A stretch of DNA of 23,467 nt from Plantago elongata (Eukaryota; Streptophyta; Magnoliopsida; Lamiales; Plantaginaceae): positions 1 through 23,467 of the forward strand of contig JAYMSP010002578.1 in assembly GCA_036897095.1 (NCBI GenBank), read 5' to 3'. A program made the translations under genes and the position numbers. Position 1 is the first letter of the stretch; every line of letters starts with the position of its first letter. Below are positions 9,565 through 20,954 of this stretch, in pieces. The notes below the pieces were generated by a model. The model was not told the DNA's origin. It was given only the letters and a program-made list of their open reading frames with translations, and ran no database searches.

Positions 9565-12304
9565 CCGGGTACCACATACCATTACATTTTTTCCTTTTCT
9601 TTTTATGTCGCTTTGAGTATCATGCATCGTATTTGTAGTATATAGTAGATCTTCTTCTTTGTGAATCTTACAATAATGATATTTGACCCGAGCTTTTTCA
9701 GTATTGGTTGAAGCCTCAAGAATTTGAATTTCTATAACTGTAATTCAATATACTACAATTTATTTAATTTTTATTAGTGTATCAATAATTTACTCCTCCC
9801 ATCTCCCAAAAATCAAGAATATATAAAATTAGTATTAAAATTCCCAGTTCCCATTGAAGAAGCCTCCGAGGGACGGACCTAAATTGTCAAACGGAACTAA
9901 ATTATCAAAAAAAATAATAGATGTTGTTAATCAAATCACGTATATTCTCAATAGTGGAGTTGTTAATATTACAATAAGATCTATTTCATTAACATAATCA
10001 ACGTTTTCACTAGCAACATCAGCGTTTTAATTCATAACATAAATAATTTTATTAAATATAGATCGTGTCTATATCTAGACAGTCTATCATACTAATTTAA
10101 AGTTTTCATTTAAAAAATTGAGTTAGAAATATATAGAGTACCTAATTAAGAATAGACAAGCGGGTCTAAATACAGAGGACAGCGTAGCAAATTGAACAGT
10201 TAATAATACTTGTCCCTCCCCAATTAAATTAATATAACGGTTTTACTTTCAATTTGGTCATTAACAGTGAATTTTAAATCTTAAGGGCGGATTGGAGTAT
10301 CATTCAAATGTTCATTTAGATGCTACTTGATAATTTTAGGTTTATTATGACATTTAAATGCCGAAGATTGAAATAGTTCTACAATAGCAACATTTTTCTC
10401 CACCTATATAATAAACTTATAATACCTTATCCAATTATAATTCTATACCAAACACAGTTTTAATAATTCCACTACAATTTCAATCACTATTCAAACATTT
10501 AAATCGGGACATTTTCCATCGGTCCTCCAAATGAAGTATTTCTTTCCAATAAGTTCATAGTAGTGTTCTAGTGAGAACGATGGTCTATACAATTTTCTTC
10601 ATTGAGTTGGAGTTTCATATAGAAAGGTCGTTGACTCGTACGTACATGGTTGATTTTTCATTGGCAGCATATTTATTTTTACTATTCAATAGGAAAGATC
10701 CAAGAGATCAAATTAATATAATTACATAAATAAGGCTTGTGTCAAACATTCAAGTATGATGGATGTTGCATTTCTCATGAATAGGAAAATTATGAATTTA
10801 AAATAACTTAACTAATTTGATGAGGTATCATTATGGCTTAAACTGCATGTACACATAGTGACCTCGACTCGTTAAACGAAAATGACTCTTAACAAAAATG
10901 ACTAAAAGAATGGGGTTGATAAATTATAATGAGCCTCATTCATTACAAATAAGTATAAAAATTACTATAAATTAATTAAAACGTTGAGACTTATCCATTC
11001 AAGTCCAGCTCGAGTCATTAGATAAACAAGTATAAAATAAGGCTCGAGCTCGACCTGTTACCTTATCAAGCGCACTGAGCCGTCCTTATAAAACTTGATT
11101 CGTGTAATAGCTCAACAAAATATTTATGTTCTGTTGTATAATACATTAAATCATATGGGGAAATACATATAGTGGGGAATATTCATGGTGACCAACATGA
11201 TATTGATTATGCTGAATTTTATTTGATGATTCAGTTGGTCCAGAAAGATCCTGAGGCAGCAATAGTTTGGTTCTGGAAGGCTATAAATACGGGAGATAGA
11301 GTGGATAGCGCCCTCAAGGACATGGCCGTCGTTATGAAGCAGCTCGGCCGGACAGAAGAGGCTATTGAGGCCATCAGATCTTTCCGTGGTCTTTGCCCCA
11401 GGAACGCCCAAGAATCGGTTGATAACGTTCTCATCGACTTGTATAAGGTATATACATGATACATTTCTGTATAAGATGTCTTACAATAAAAGATATAATG
11501 TAATAGTAAATGGAAAGATAAGATCAAGAGGAACAAAGAACGATATATTCACGAACCGAGCCATGACATCATAATATCATATGATAATTGTGATTTGTGA
11601 AGCAGACTTTGCTTGTATTGTTTTGCAGAAATGTGGAAAAGTTGATGAACAGATAGTCCTGCTAAAGCATAAGCTTAAGAAGATATACTTGGGGGAGGCA
11701 TTCAACGGCAGGCCAACAAAAACCGCACGGTCTCACGGCAAGAAATTTCAAGTGTCAGTCAGACAGGAAACCTCAAGAATACTGGTACAGCTGAGCATTT
11801 GATCAAAGTAGTCACTACTTTGCAATTTGCATGTGCATGTGAATTTGTTCAGGTTTTGGCTGATTGTTTTACTGACCTGTATTGGTTCTACAGGGGAACC
11901 TTGGGTGGGCTTACATGCAAAAGTCCAATTTCATGGCAGCAGAAGTTGTTTACCGAAAGGCCCAGATGATCGACCCAGACACGAACAAGGCCTTGAACCT
12001 GTGCCATTGCCTCATCAAACAGTCAAGGTTTGAGGAGGCTGATGAGGTTCTACAGGACGTGTTGCAGTACAAGCTCCCAGGTTCTGATGACTTCAAGTCC
12101 AGAAGTAGGGCTGAAGAGTTATGGTTGGAGTTGAGCTTAAACCACCCGAATAGCCCATTGGCTATAGATCTTCCTGGTATAAACTTTGAAGACGATTTTG
12201 TAGAGGTGCTAGAACGTGTGATGAATGAGTGGGCACCTACTAGATCGAGAAGGCTGCCAATATTCGAGGAGATTTCCCAGTTTAGAGATCAGTTGGCTTG
12301 TTAA
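8741..12304 (+). CDS. TPR protein of the MS5/SDI family (SULFUR DEFICIENCY INDUCED-like)
   Basis: Four exons, 8741-8890, 11235-11447, 11629-11784 and 11894-12304, give 309 residues; all junctions are GT-AG in phase 0. After a Ser-rich start, residues 30-50 carry the family signature FHVIHKVPPGDGPYVRAKHA. Residues 51-105 (LVQKDPEAAIVWFWKAIN, DSALKDMAVVMKQ) and 175-230 (NLGWAYMQKSNFMAAEVVYR) form TPR helices. Exon 3 holds the conserved AFNGRPTKTARSHGKKFQVS, and the C-terminus ends RRLPIFEEISQFRDQLAC. The family includes Arabidopsis SDI1/SDI2, induced by sulfur starvation and linked to repression of glucosinolate synthesis, and MS5/TDM1, which acts at the end of meiosis. A length near 300 and the UPE half-site upstream fit SDI; the C-terminal tail also resembles the longer MS5-like members. 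The family is secure, the subgroup moderate. No localisation signal is evident. Confidence 0.92.
8891..11234 (+). other. Large first intron (2.34 kb) of the TPR gene
   Basis: The intron starts GTAATTAATTAA inside a TTAA-type tetranucleotide run (8892-8912) and ends at TTCAG before 11235. It is AT-rich, contains an (ATT)n tract at 9488-9564, and near 10855-11110 has GCTCGAGCTCG-type palindromic motifs of a kind common in dispersed plant repeats. The 87-residue open frame with a poly-Tyr run is only the microsatellite read in frame. Confidence 0.85.
9488..9564. repeat. (ATT)n microsatellite in intron 1, about 25 units
   Basis: An uninterrupted ATT tract of about 77 bases, the second of its kind within 1.2 kb. 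The two tracts bracket exon 1 of the TPR gene. Confidence 0.97.
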
Positions 12305-13068
12305 TTGTGTTTGTATATGGCCTGTACAGATGTTGGAGTTGGGTGCTTGAATGAGTAGATAGTGTTTGGGAAACTTTTCTTGACGAGATGTACTGAATAA
12401 ATGGCACAGCTAGTTTGCCTTCTTATAACATGGCCTTTGATTGAACGTTTATACTTTATATCAAGTTGTGAACCTGCATATAAATTGCCCCATACGCTTC
12501 TACAAGTAGAAATGATAACTCAAGAATTAATACAAACGACTCCTACAAGACATGAAACAACCGGGGATGCATACATCAGCCACAATTGAGCCTGTGTCAC
12601 ATAGGTGCACTAGTCATAAGACCAGCATTGAACTTTACGATTAGATATCTTGACCAGGGCATTTATTCCGAATATCCAACAAAGCAATCCCTTTAGACAC
12701 TAAAAGAATAAAATGTCACTTACAGAGAGGCTCCATCAAATTATAGCAACAGGGTGGGATAGTGGGATTGTCCCAAAAAAAAAAACAAGTACTCCTCTGA
12801 CATTGGAGACAAGATTAGTAAATATAGGCGCTTTAGATTTCACCTTTAAGGAGATACTCATGGCATGAAGAAATCAATAATACTCTAGAATTGTTAAAAG
12901 ACCACAATCAGCATCAATACTATTTCGACTAATATAGTCAAAAGTGTTTAGAGATGCAAACTATACAAGCACAATCTCACAAAATACAGATATAGGAAAG
13001 GGCAAAATAGTGTTAACAAAACAGTTGAGGAAATGAAGCTATCCGATTGAAAACATATGGAACCAGCA
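12305..13068. other. Convergent intergenic region with both 3' ends
   Basis: This 764-base interval separates the stop codons of the TPR gene (+) and the VAMP72 gene (-), so it carries both 3' untranslated regions. AATAAA at 12396-12401, 92 bases after the TPR stop, is a likely poly(A) signal. On the minus strand an AATAAA at about 12662-12667 could serve VAMP72. No further gene is visible. Confidence 0.55.
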
Positions 13069-16024
13069 CTAGCGGCCACAATGGAATCCTCCGCAGACAG
13101 AAAGGACTATGATAAGGATCAAGGCAATAATAATGCCAAGCACAATCAGTTTTATCTTCATATTCTGCAACCACATCTTCCTCCTCATTTGAGTTCCTTG
13201 TGTCCTGAAATCCTGAGCCTGCATCAGCAATTTGACACAGGCGTCAATAATATGAAATCTTTAGATTAGTCCAATTACAAACAAGTGGCATGTCGTGTAG
13301 AAGTCAATATAGAAATTTTTAAGTCAGCTTTCATATAACCAGCATAAAGTATCAATCTAGTGTAGGAAAAATGCAGAGGGATGTATGAGCAGCCTTCAAC
13401 TCTAGAGCAACCCTTTTTATATTCAGTTTAACTTGTACAAACCAATAAATGATGCACCATTCTCACTTAATTCCGACTGTCAAATTATATACAGTGGACG
13501 TTTCTAATTCTATAATAGTAGTAAAGCCACGAGTAATTTTCAACAAAATATGGATTCACGGTGTGGGGTAATCCCCCCACCCCAGACGAACCAATTGGTT
13601 CTCATTCAACAAATGTGTACAGTAGACATTTAAGAACTCAAGGCAACAAATGACAGAATAAAAAAACATGTAATTACAGACCTGAGAGCGCAGATTCTCT
13701 GTTTTGTCCACTAGAAGCTCAATTTTCTCACCACGGTCAAGAACCTGCGGAAAGAATACTTGTCAGTTGTTACATCACAAACCAAGTTGGAAACGCCTCA
13801 TACAGCATGGCAAGGACGACTAGAAAATCAATGAAGTAGTAGTTTAAGTTTTATAAGATAAAATCTCTAACCTTCTCAATGTTCTCCATCATCACACCTT
13901 TGACTTCTGTCACCTGAGCTTTTACCTTTGAAAGCTTGCTGACTTCCTCAGGATGATCAACACAATATTGCATTTGCTCCCTCAGCTTAGGCCTAAATTA
14001 TGAAATAATACGCATAAAGAACCATAATAGGAACATTCTGAGTATAAATAAGCTTATATGGGTAAATTCTCAGAACAATATCTGACGAAAGTGGTATGTA
14101 GGCTAAACCTGCTATACTGATATATAGTTTCATCTCCCTCCATCCCATTATTAGTGCATCGTTTTGGCATTTTGGGTGTTAATTAGAAATGTGTCATTCC
14201 AAAACATTCTATATCTTAAAATATCATTACTTTCAAAGAGCAAACATGTTTACAACTTTTCCACGCTTTATCAAGTTTTCATTCTTTATCCAAAAAGAGT
14301 AACAATTACATTATTTGCTTATCTTTACAAAAACTATATACCCCACTTATAATATATCCCAACAAATAATAAGGTTTGTTAAAAACTGTTAACATGTCAA
14401 AAAGCAAATTAATTAATTTTTTTAAACAGAGTGTGTACACTGATACTACTCTCCATATTATGCTGATACAAACGAGCTTTATCATTGACTGTCATGTTTC
14501 CCAGGAATTTGCTGGCAGAAGTATCACTGCAGTGATGACTAATCTGATAATCTCTACCATTTCAAGGACATCCAGTTAAAACTTGGTGCTTAGATGCTAG
14601 TTTCAATTCTTACACTTTCTAGCTTAATTGCTGACGATTTTAATCATTGAAATGGAGGTTTCAACTGCCACTTGTTATTTATGTTGATAAATGAAAGATT
14701 AACTTTATTAATTAAAAAATAAAAACACAAAATGAACAAAAAACAAAAAAGAGAAATAGTGAAATACTAAAAGAGTGTACTAGTGAGTAGTGACATAAGA
14801 GTAAAGTAACATGAGTAAAAAATTGTGAATCAGAGCAACACTACAAGAGGAACATACCCAAATTCTTTGTTCAAGCTGTTTGCAACAGCAGTAGCGGCCT
14901 TTCCTCCACCATACTTCTTAGTAAAGTCTTCCTTGATTCGCTCGAGAAATGCCATTGGAATCTGCCTTCCAAGAGATTCAACGGCCACAACACAAAATGC
15001 TGAAATTGATGAACAAAAATAGGTCTAGCTATTAAAATACTGGAAAAATACAAGCACAAATTACTAATTTCCAAATACCAAACAGGATTGACTGACCCTA
15101 GAAGCACAAAACTGTGAGGGAGCAACATTTCCCTCCATCGATCGGATAAGAAGAATACTGAATCAAAAACATTTCAAAACATGCCTCTTACTACTACATA
15201 ATCTATACAAAACACGCGCGTTACTACATAACAACCTCACCAAAGTATTGCATACTATACTCCCAAAGTCACTGCGCCACATACACAGATCCAAATATAA
15301 CCACCACCTTGAGCATAACACCATACTGCCATTATCAGACTAGCCTTTAGAAGATCCAACTCAAATACTATAGAGTAAGTGCATAATAAACATTAGCAGA
15401 TCTAGTGCCATTATGCAAGCACATACTTGTACGGTGGATCTAAACTACAATAACAAAACTCAAAATCACAATAATAAATTAATTATTAGCATTTTCCCGA
15501 ACCTAACCAATGAATCAATGCTTCAAAATCAATCGAATGTATCGAATCAGCTAAAGATTTATACATTTTGAAGGAAACGAAAAAAAAAACAGATAAATCA
15601 GTTCCATCAGCTCAACTAGGCATAGTATAAAATGAATCTCCATTCTCCAAGAGCAAAATCCACAAGATTCAATACATTTCACAATCAAACAGAAGTACGA
15701 TTCATAAACAACCAGAAAGGAACGAATCCATAATCAAACAATAAAGATCTGACATAAATCTCTCTAAAACCTTCCACCACTAAACCAACCGAATGAAGAA
15801 ATCGAATACAAAAAACGCAGATCGCAAGACTTACTGAATCCATTCTCAACCAGGTAGTTGAAGGTATGCCCATCGCAGTTGTAGGTGAACTTGTTGTTGG
15901 TAGCAGGTAGTTTCTGGAGGCACTGAGCAGCGATGCCGGTGAAATTGCCGGTGAACTCGGTGAACTCAGCCAGGATCACAGTCCCACGCGCCACGAAGCT
16001 GTAGATCAACGACTGCTGTCCCAT
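13069..16024 (-). CDS. VAMP72: R-SNARE of the VAMP72 group (VAMP721/722-like)
   Basis: Five exons on the minus strand, 16024-15835, 14999-14858, 13992-13872, 13744-13682 and 13218-13069, give 221 residues, the usual VAMP721/722 length; junctions are GT-AG and phases agree. Residues about 1-115 form a longin domain ([20 protein letters not shown], then [15 protein letters not shown] and [18 protein letters not shown]). Residues about 130-190 form the R-SNARE motif with the zero-layer Arg at 155 ([20 protein letters not shown]). Residues 196-214 are a single membrane anchor with a short CGGFHCGR tail. The family sits on secretory vesicles and trans-Golgi/early endosomes and pairs with plasma-membrane syntaxins and SNAP33 for exocytosis, including at the cell plate and in immune secretion. 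It lacks the acidic longin insertion of VAMP727. A telo-box lies in its leader. Which VAMP72 paralogue it is remains unresolved. Confidence 0.95.
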
Positions 16025-16496
16025 TTAATCAGCCTTTTTCCTCTCTACTCAATAAACCCTAGGCGAAATCCCCTTTGCTAGACTTGGAGTCGATTGAAAT
16101 GGAACGGAAAGGGAATTACGTGTTGAGAGGGTTTTAGTGAGAGAAAGTAGAGAGAAATGGCATTTATGTGAGAGAAAAAGGGAAGGAGATGAAATGATGT
16201 GCAGGTGAAAAAGCGTGACGACTATGCAAAGACGATGATAAGTTTTTGAATTTATTATTATTTGGAGAAAGGAAAGAATGGTTTTTAATACGAAAGTGAC
16301 CTTATGGAGATTTGTATTTAACAGATTTGCCACGAAAAAGTCCATCGTTCACGATTTCTTGTTTTCAAATTTGTTTTCCAACTTTGAATTTTGCAAACCC
16401 CGAAGTTAGCCTATTTAGAGCCTACTACATATCATATTCAACAAAATCCTAAATAAAAGTGCGAATATGATTACTATTTATATATGTGTAAAATGT
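16025..16496 (-). promoter_or_regulatory. VAMP72 5' leader and proximal promoter
   Basis: Upstream of the VAMP72 ATG, read on the minus strand, the sequence is CT-rich. It has a telo-box, TAGGGTTT, at 16061-16054, 30 bases before the ATG. The interval runs to the LINE insertion site, so only about 470 bases of original flank remain next to the gene. A 98-residue minus-strand frame at 16049-16345 has no coding character. Confidence 0.5.
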
Positions 16497-16511
16497 AAAT
16501 TGTTTACATTG
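16497..16511 (+). repeat. Target-site duplication, left copy (LINE)
   Basis: AAATTGTTTACATTG here is repeated exactly at 19710-19724, directly after the A-rich tail of the LINE. A 15-bp perfect repeat at these positions is a typical LINE target-site duplication; the first A's may belong to the tail. Confidence 0.88.
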
Positions 16512-16528
16512 TACGTTGTGTAGAACTC

Positions 16529-19500
16529 ATGAATTGGAATACAATCTCTTTCGGTCAGATTAAGCAGAGACTTAAGGATTTGGAGAATTCGATTGTACAT
16601 TGTCAAAAGCAGCTGTTCACAGATTCAAATAGGGCCAGATTTTGAGAATTGAAAGTAGAGCTGGAAACAGAATTAGATCGGGAAGAGATATTGTGGCGAC
16701 AGTGCTCCAAAGTACAATTATTTCCTGAAGGAGACCGTAATATCCGCTACTTTCATACTCGAGCATCTAAAAGAGCGAAGAGGAACATGATTAATGGACT
16801 GCGAGATTCGGATGGAATAATGCAAAGTCAACGTGATCGGATGAGTGGAATCATAAACCAATACTTTGGGAATATATTTTGAAGACGGAACCCTCCACAG
16901 TGGAACTTGAGGATATGATTAGTACTAGAAAATCGAAAGTGATGCAAGATATCAATCGTGATTTGAGCCGTGTATTCACTCCAGAAGAATTTAAGAAGGC
17001 GTTTTATGATATGTATACTCTTAAGTACCCGGGCCGGGATGGTATGCCTGCACTTTTTTATCAACGTTTTTGACATATTGTTTGTGATGATGTGATTAAA
17101 TGTGCTTTGGATTTTCTGAATAACCACAACTTAGACCCTGATTTGAATTTTACTTGTATTGTCCTCATTCCTAAATGTCAAACACCATAATTTGTATCTC
17201 AATTTCGACCTATTAGCTTTAGTAATGTCATGTTTAAAATAGCCTTTAAGGCTATCACTAATAGGCTTAAACCCCATACGCATACACTTATCTCTGAAAA
17301 AAATCAGTCTGCCTTTGTGCCAAGACATTTAATTTCAGATAATATTTTGGTGGCTTATAAAATTAACCATTTTGTAAAGTAAAAAATCAAGGGTCAAGAA
17401 TATTTTATGGCTTTAAAACTGGATATGAGTAAGGCGTATGACAGAGTTGAATGGATCTTTCTGAAAAGAGTGTTACATAGACTAGGCTTTGAATCTTCTT
17501 TTATTAATTTACTCATGCTCAGTTTACGTACAGTTCTCTATTCTAAATTGTCAAATGGTGAGCCTATTAATCCAATCCATCTAGAGAGGGGAATTCGTCA
17601 GGGAGATCCTCTTTCACCATACTTATTTATGTTTTGTTCCGAGGCTTTTACTTCTTTATTGTGTGATGCTGAGGAGAGGGAGGTGCTTCGTGGGGTAGTT
17701 GTATCACCTAGAGCACAAAGGGTCTCTCATCTTTTTGTTTGCTGATGATACCTTGATTTTATGTCAAGCTTCTGTTGATTCTGCTAATGAGATTAATATT
17801 CATACATCTATTGTTGTCTAAGCCGTAATATTTCGATTGAGATGGTACAAGAAATATGTGATCTTCTTCCAGTTCGAGTTGTGGAACGACATGAGAAGTA
17901 GCTTGGATTACCAACGGAGATGGGTAGTCGAAAAGAGAAGTCTTTGGTTGGCCCGAGAACGTGTATGGAGCAAAATTCAATCTTTTGGGGAAGGAATTTC
18001 TCTAAAGCGGGTAAGGAAGTACTCATTAAATCTGTGTTGCAAGTCATTTAAACATACGTTATGGGGTGTTTCAAGATTCCGGATTACCTTCTTCAAGAGA
18101 TTGAATCAATTATCTCACGTTTTTTGTGGGGGTGATAGTCATAAGAACAAGATACATTGAATTAATTGGAATACTCTTTGTGAAAGTAAAAAGGATGGAG
18201 GATGGGCTTTAGAGACTTGAGAAGTTTCAACCTTGCAATGTTAGGGAAGCAGAGTTGGAGGATTATAGAGTTTTTGAATTTCTTATTGAGTCGTGTTTTT
18301 AAGGCGAAATATTTTCTACATTGTGATGTCTTGGAATCTACTTCAAAATCAAATACGTCCTACACTTGGAAAAGCATAATGAGGGCTATGGACTTGGTAA
18401 AGGATGGACTTCGTTGGCGGATAGGTTCAGGGTCGAGCATTGATATTTGGACAGATTCCTGGATTCCCCGAGATGGTTTGCTGCGTCCGGATGGACCTCT
18501 ATGGATTGGGACCTACAGCTCTATCCAACCTCACTGACCACGCAACAGCAACTTGGAATGAGGAACATTATTCTGGGAAGAAGATATCAGTAGTATTCTG
18601 CGATCCCGTTGGCAAGTGCTACTGCAGAAGATAGGCGAATCTGGCACCATATCAGGTCGGGTTTCTACTCAGTTAAGTCCGCATATTATGTTGCTCGTGA
18701 TCTTCATGTCCGCTCGTTACAGAATCGTATTGGCGCCTCCAGCACTCAAACTACAGTCTCGTGGAATTTTATCTTGAATTTGAAGATTCTGAACAAGATA
18801 AAAAATTTCCTCTGGAGATTGCGCGCTGCCAACTCTTTTCACTCTTCGGCAGAGGACAATTTTATCAAAACTCTCTTTGTCCAGTTTGTAGCAGCCAATG
18901 TGAGACATCATTGCATATCTTGTTAGAGTGCCACTATGCCTGTCTCTTTTGGGTTTTGTCGACCGTCCCACATCATATACTTCACTCAGCTACGGAAGAT
19001 ATCTGGGGTTGGATACTAAATTGTTACCAACATTTATCGAAGTCTGAATTCGAAGTTTTTGCAGTTTCACTGTGGAGTATATGGTCTGATAGAAATAAGC
19101 GTATTCATGAGGGTGAAGATTATGATCCAGAGGACTCACAGCGTTTCATTTTACGATACATTTCCAGATATAACCGCCAACAGATTATCAACAATCGTGA
19201 ACAGGTATGGCAACCACCTCCTGCCGACACAATTAAATTCAATTATGATGCTTCCGTTTGAATTATGCGGGAATAGCTGTTTTGGCAAGAACGTCTGATG
19301 GAACTCAACTTAGATGGAGAAAGAGGCGTTTGATCAATATTCATGATCCTGAATTAGCAGAGTCCTTGGCTGCTAAAGCTGCAGTACAATTGGCAATTGA
19401 TATGGGATGTCGTCGAGTCATCTTTGAAGGAGACTGTACTTCAATCACTGCAGCAATTCACAGCCGTTTACAAAATTATTCGCAGATTGGCCCGGTTATT

Positions 19501-19620
19501 GATGATATTAAGAGACTTATTCCTTACTTTGAGTCTGCAGAATTTTGCTCAGTACCAAGGATGGCGAATTCTGAAGCTCACAACCTTTGTCAGAAATCAG
19601 AATGTCTCCATGGATTATGA
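16529..19620 (+). pseudogene. Decayed LINE ORF2: reverse transcriptase, zf-RVT and RNase H
   Basis: Successive frames carry ordered parts of one polyprotein. The linker runs to a TGA at 16643; EGDRNIRYFHTRASKRAKRN follows at about 16725; the RT N-terminal PG(R)DGMPALFYQRF at about 17029 has Arg where the family has Pro. Motif A, LKLDMSKAYDRVEW, is at 17413; motif B, GIRQGDPLSPYLF, at about 17593; the catalytic FADD at 17738-17749 lies in a shifted frame. After this come WIN and GGLGF-like thumb remnants near 18160-18260, the zf-RVT region with CPVC...H...C ligands near 18880-18940, and RNase H. Stops occur at 16643, 16880, 17071, about 17188, about 17379 and later, with frameshifts at about 16880 and 17700-17738. 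It cannot make an active enzyme. Confidence 0.9.
19240..19620 (+). pseudogene. RNase H-like (RVT_3) end of LINE ORF2
   Basis: IKFNYDASV supplies the first catalytic Asp but is followed by a TGA at 19258. The next frame-compatible segment gives LAESLAAKAAVQLAI (catalytic Glu), VIFEGDCTSI (catalytic Asp) and RMANSEAHNL, which matches the last conserved block usually written as R..N..AH.LA. All these blocks are typical of the plant RVT_3 RNase H family. The early stop and the missing GG motif after NYDASV show decay. It is part of the LINE and not an independent gene. Confidence 0.8.
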
Positions 19621-19709
19621 TAGTAATTTGCCTTACTCTGCATTTGTGTAATTTGCATTGTACTTTGGCTTTGCCATTTATGAATGAAATATTCCTATCG
19701 AAAGAAAAA

Positions 19710-19724
19710 AAATTGTTTACATTG
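19710..19724 (+). repeat. Target-site duplication, right copy (LINE)
   Basis: Exact copy of the 15 bases at 16497-16511, directly behind the A-rich tail; it marks the 3' edge of the insertion. Confidence 0.88.
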
Positions 19725-20954
19725 CAAAATTATATTTCACTTCTCAATTAACATTTATAGCATATAAGGTGAGTTTATGTTACAATAAAAAGGTATTGTT
19801 GAAATTTGTAGAGCGGCCATAACAATTTTGGCGCATTTCAAATTCACGGTCACTATCTAGGTTTTACAATTTCTAATATTATATTTTGCATATAATATTT
19901 TTGTAAAATATATAGGTTTTAGTGAATAATATCCAGCTCAAAATATCTTAACAGTTTCATATTTTTTTCTCTTTTCTTCCTAAATCTTTTTATACTATCT
20001 CTACTATTTTAAAAGGAAACTACTCAAAGATAGTTGTTATACCAATTAATTCAATTTTGACTCTGAATTTCACATCTAAAAAAAAAGTTAAAAAGAAAAG
20101 AAAAAAAAAAGAAATTACATATACATTGTAATTTAAGTTACAATTAACTAAGTACAAACATATTTCAACATATTTAATTTTAATATCGATGAAATTGAAA
20201 TATTTTATGACTAAGGAATGCGAAAAAGGAAAATATTGATACTGAACGCTATTACTTTATATTATTGTATTTAATTTGAACGTTGAAATTATTTTAATAT
20301 AAAGAAAAATTATACTATCATTCTAACCTAAAGTGCAAGACATACTTGCTTCATTTACACTTTTAGCTTCTAACTTTTCATGTCAAATCAAGGTTTTGTG
20401 GCTTTATGTATTTCTTACTGAAGTGTATTTTTGATAAAATAACGAGTTGTTATAGCTAACTGCAGTATTAGCTTAACTAAAAATATGACCTTAAGTCACC
20501 TATTTCTTCGAAGAAGTATGCAAACTATACCTAGAAAGGACACGCTTAAGTAACCAATTACCTAACGAAGCAGCCATAATCACCAAACAAATAATTTTCA
20601 AACTGGACGACTTCGGTTAAGTTGGTTTCAATAACACCAGTCAAGGCTATGTATGTACTTCGTGATGTAATGAAAGCGCCAACAATTTGAAAAAGTCTAC
20701 TGATCTCAAGTAACAAGAAATTAAATGTCAAATTTCATGACTATGAATCATGGAAATTTCTGCTTCTAGTATAAACGACTCACGATTAAATATACCAATC
20801 ACATTGACTTTTCTTAAACAAAATGCTGAATTTTCTAGTAATATATTATCACCATCTCGTTTCAAAGTACAAGCAATGAAAATGTCCCAAGTCAATAAAA
20901 ATAAAAACAAAATTGATCTGTCACAGAACTTCATTTGTTCCATACCCAATTGAC
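19725..20954. other. AT-rich intergenic DNA and NSN1 3' flank
   Basis: The interval contains A-rich purine runs (about 20078-20114) and no coding region with a known domain. The part next to 20955 should hold the 3' untranslated region of the minus-strand NSN1-type gene. Short open frames on both strands near 20730-21116 are chance frames. Confidence 0.5.

Larger units (their letters stand above)
16512..19709 (+). mobile_element. 5'-truncated L1-type LINE retrotransposon with 15-bp target-site duplication
   Basis: The element is about 3.2 kb. It begins inside ORF2, in the linker between endonuclease and reverse transcriptase (WNTISFGQIKQRLKDLE). It has lost ORF1 and the endonuclease, keeps degraded reverse transcriptase, zinc-finger and RNase H regions, and ends in a short A-rich tail (GAAAGAAAAAAAA). 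Identical 15-bp repeats flank it. 5' truncation is the normal outcome of target-primed reverse transcription. The RNase H domain at the end of ORF2 is usual for plant L1-type LINEs. It is inserted in the plus orientation about 490 bases upstream of the VAMP72 start codon. Confidence 0.92.

Noticed and set aside
9382..9645. 87-residue frame with a long poly-Tyr run
   Set aside because: It is an ATT microsatellite read as TAT codons inside an intron.
10280..10510. Possible MITE with ends near GGGCGGATTGGAG and CATTTAAATCGGG
   Set aside because: The two ends do not pair convincingly as inverted repeats and no target-site duplication is visible.
17407..17745. Reverse-transcriptase fragment as an intact gene
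   Set aside because: It is one frame of a LINE broken by upstream and downstream stops and a frameshift before FADD; it is part of the transposon remnant.
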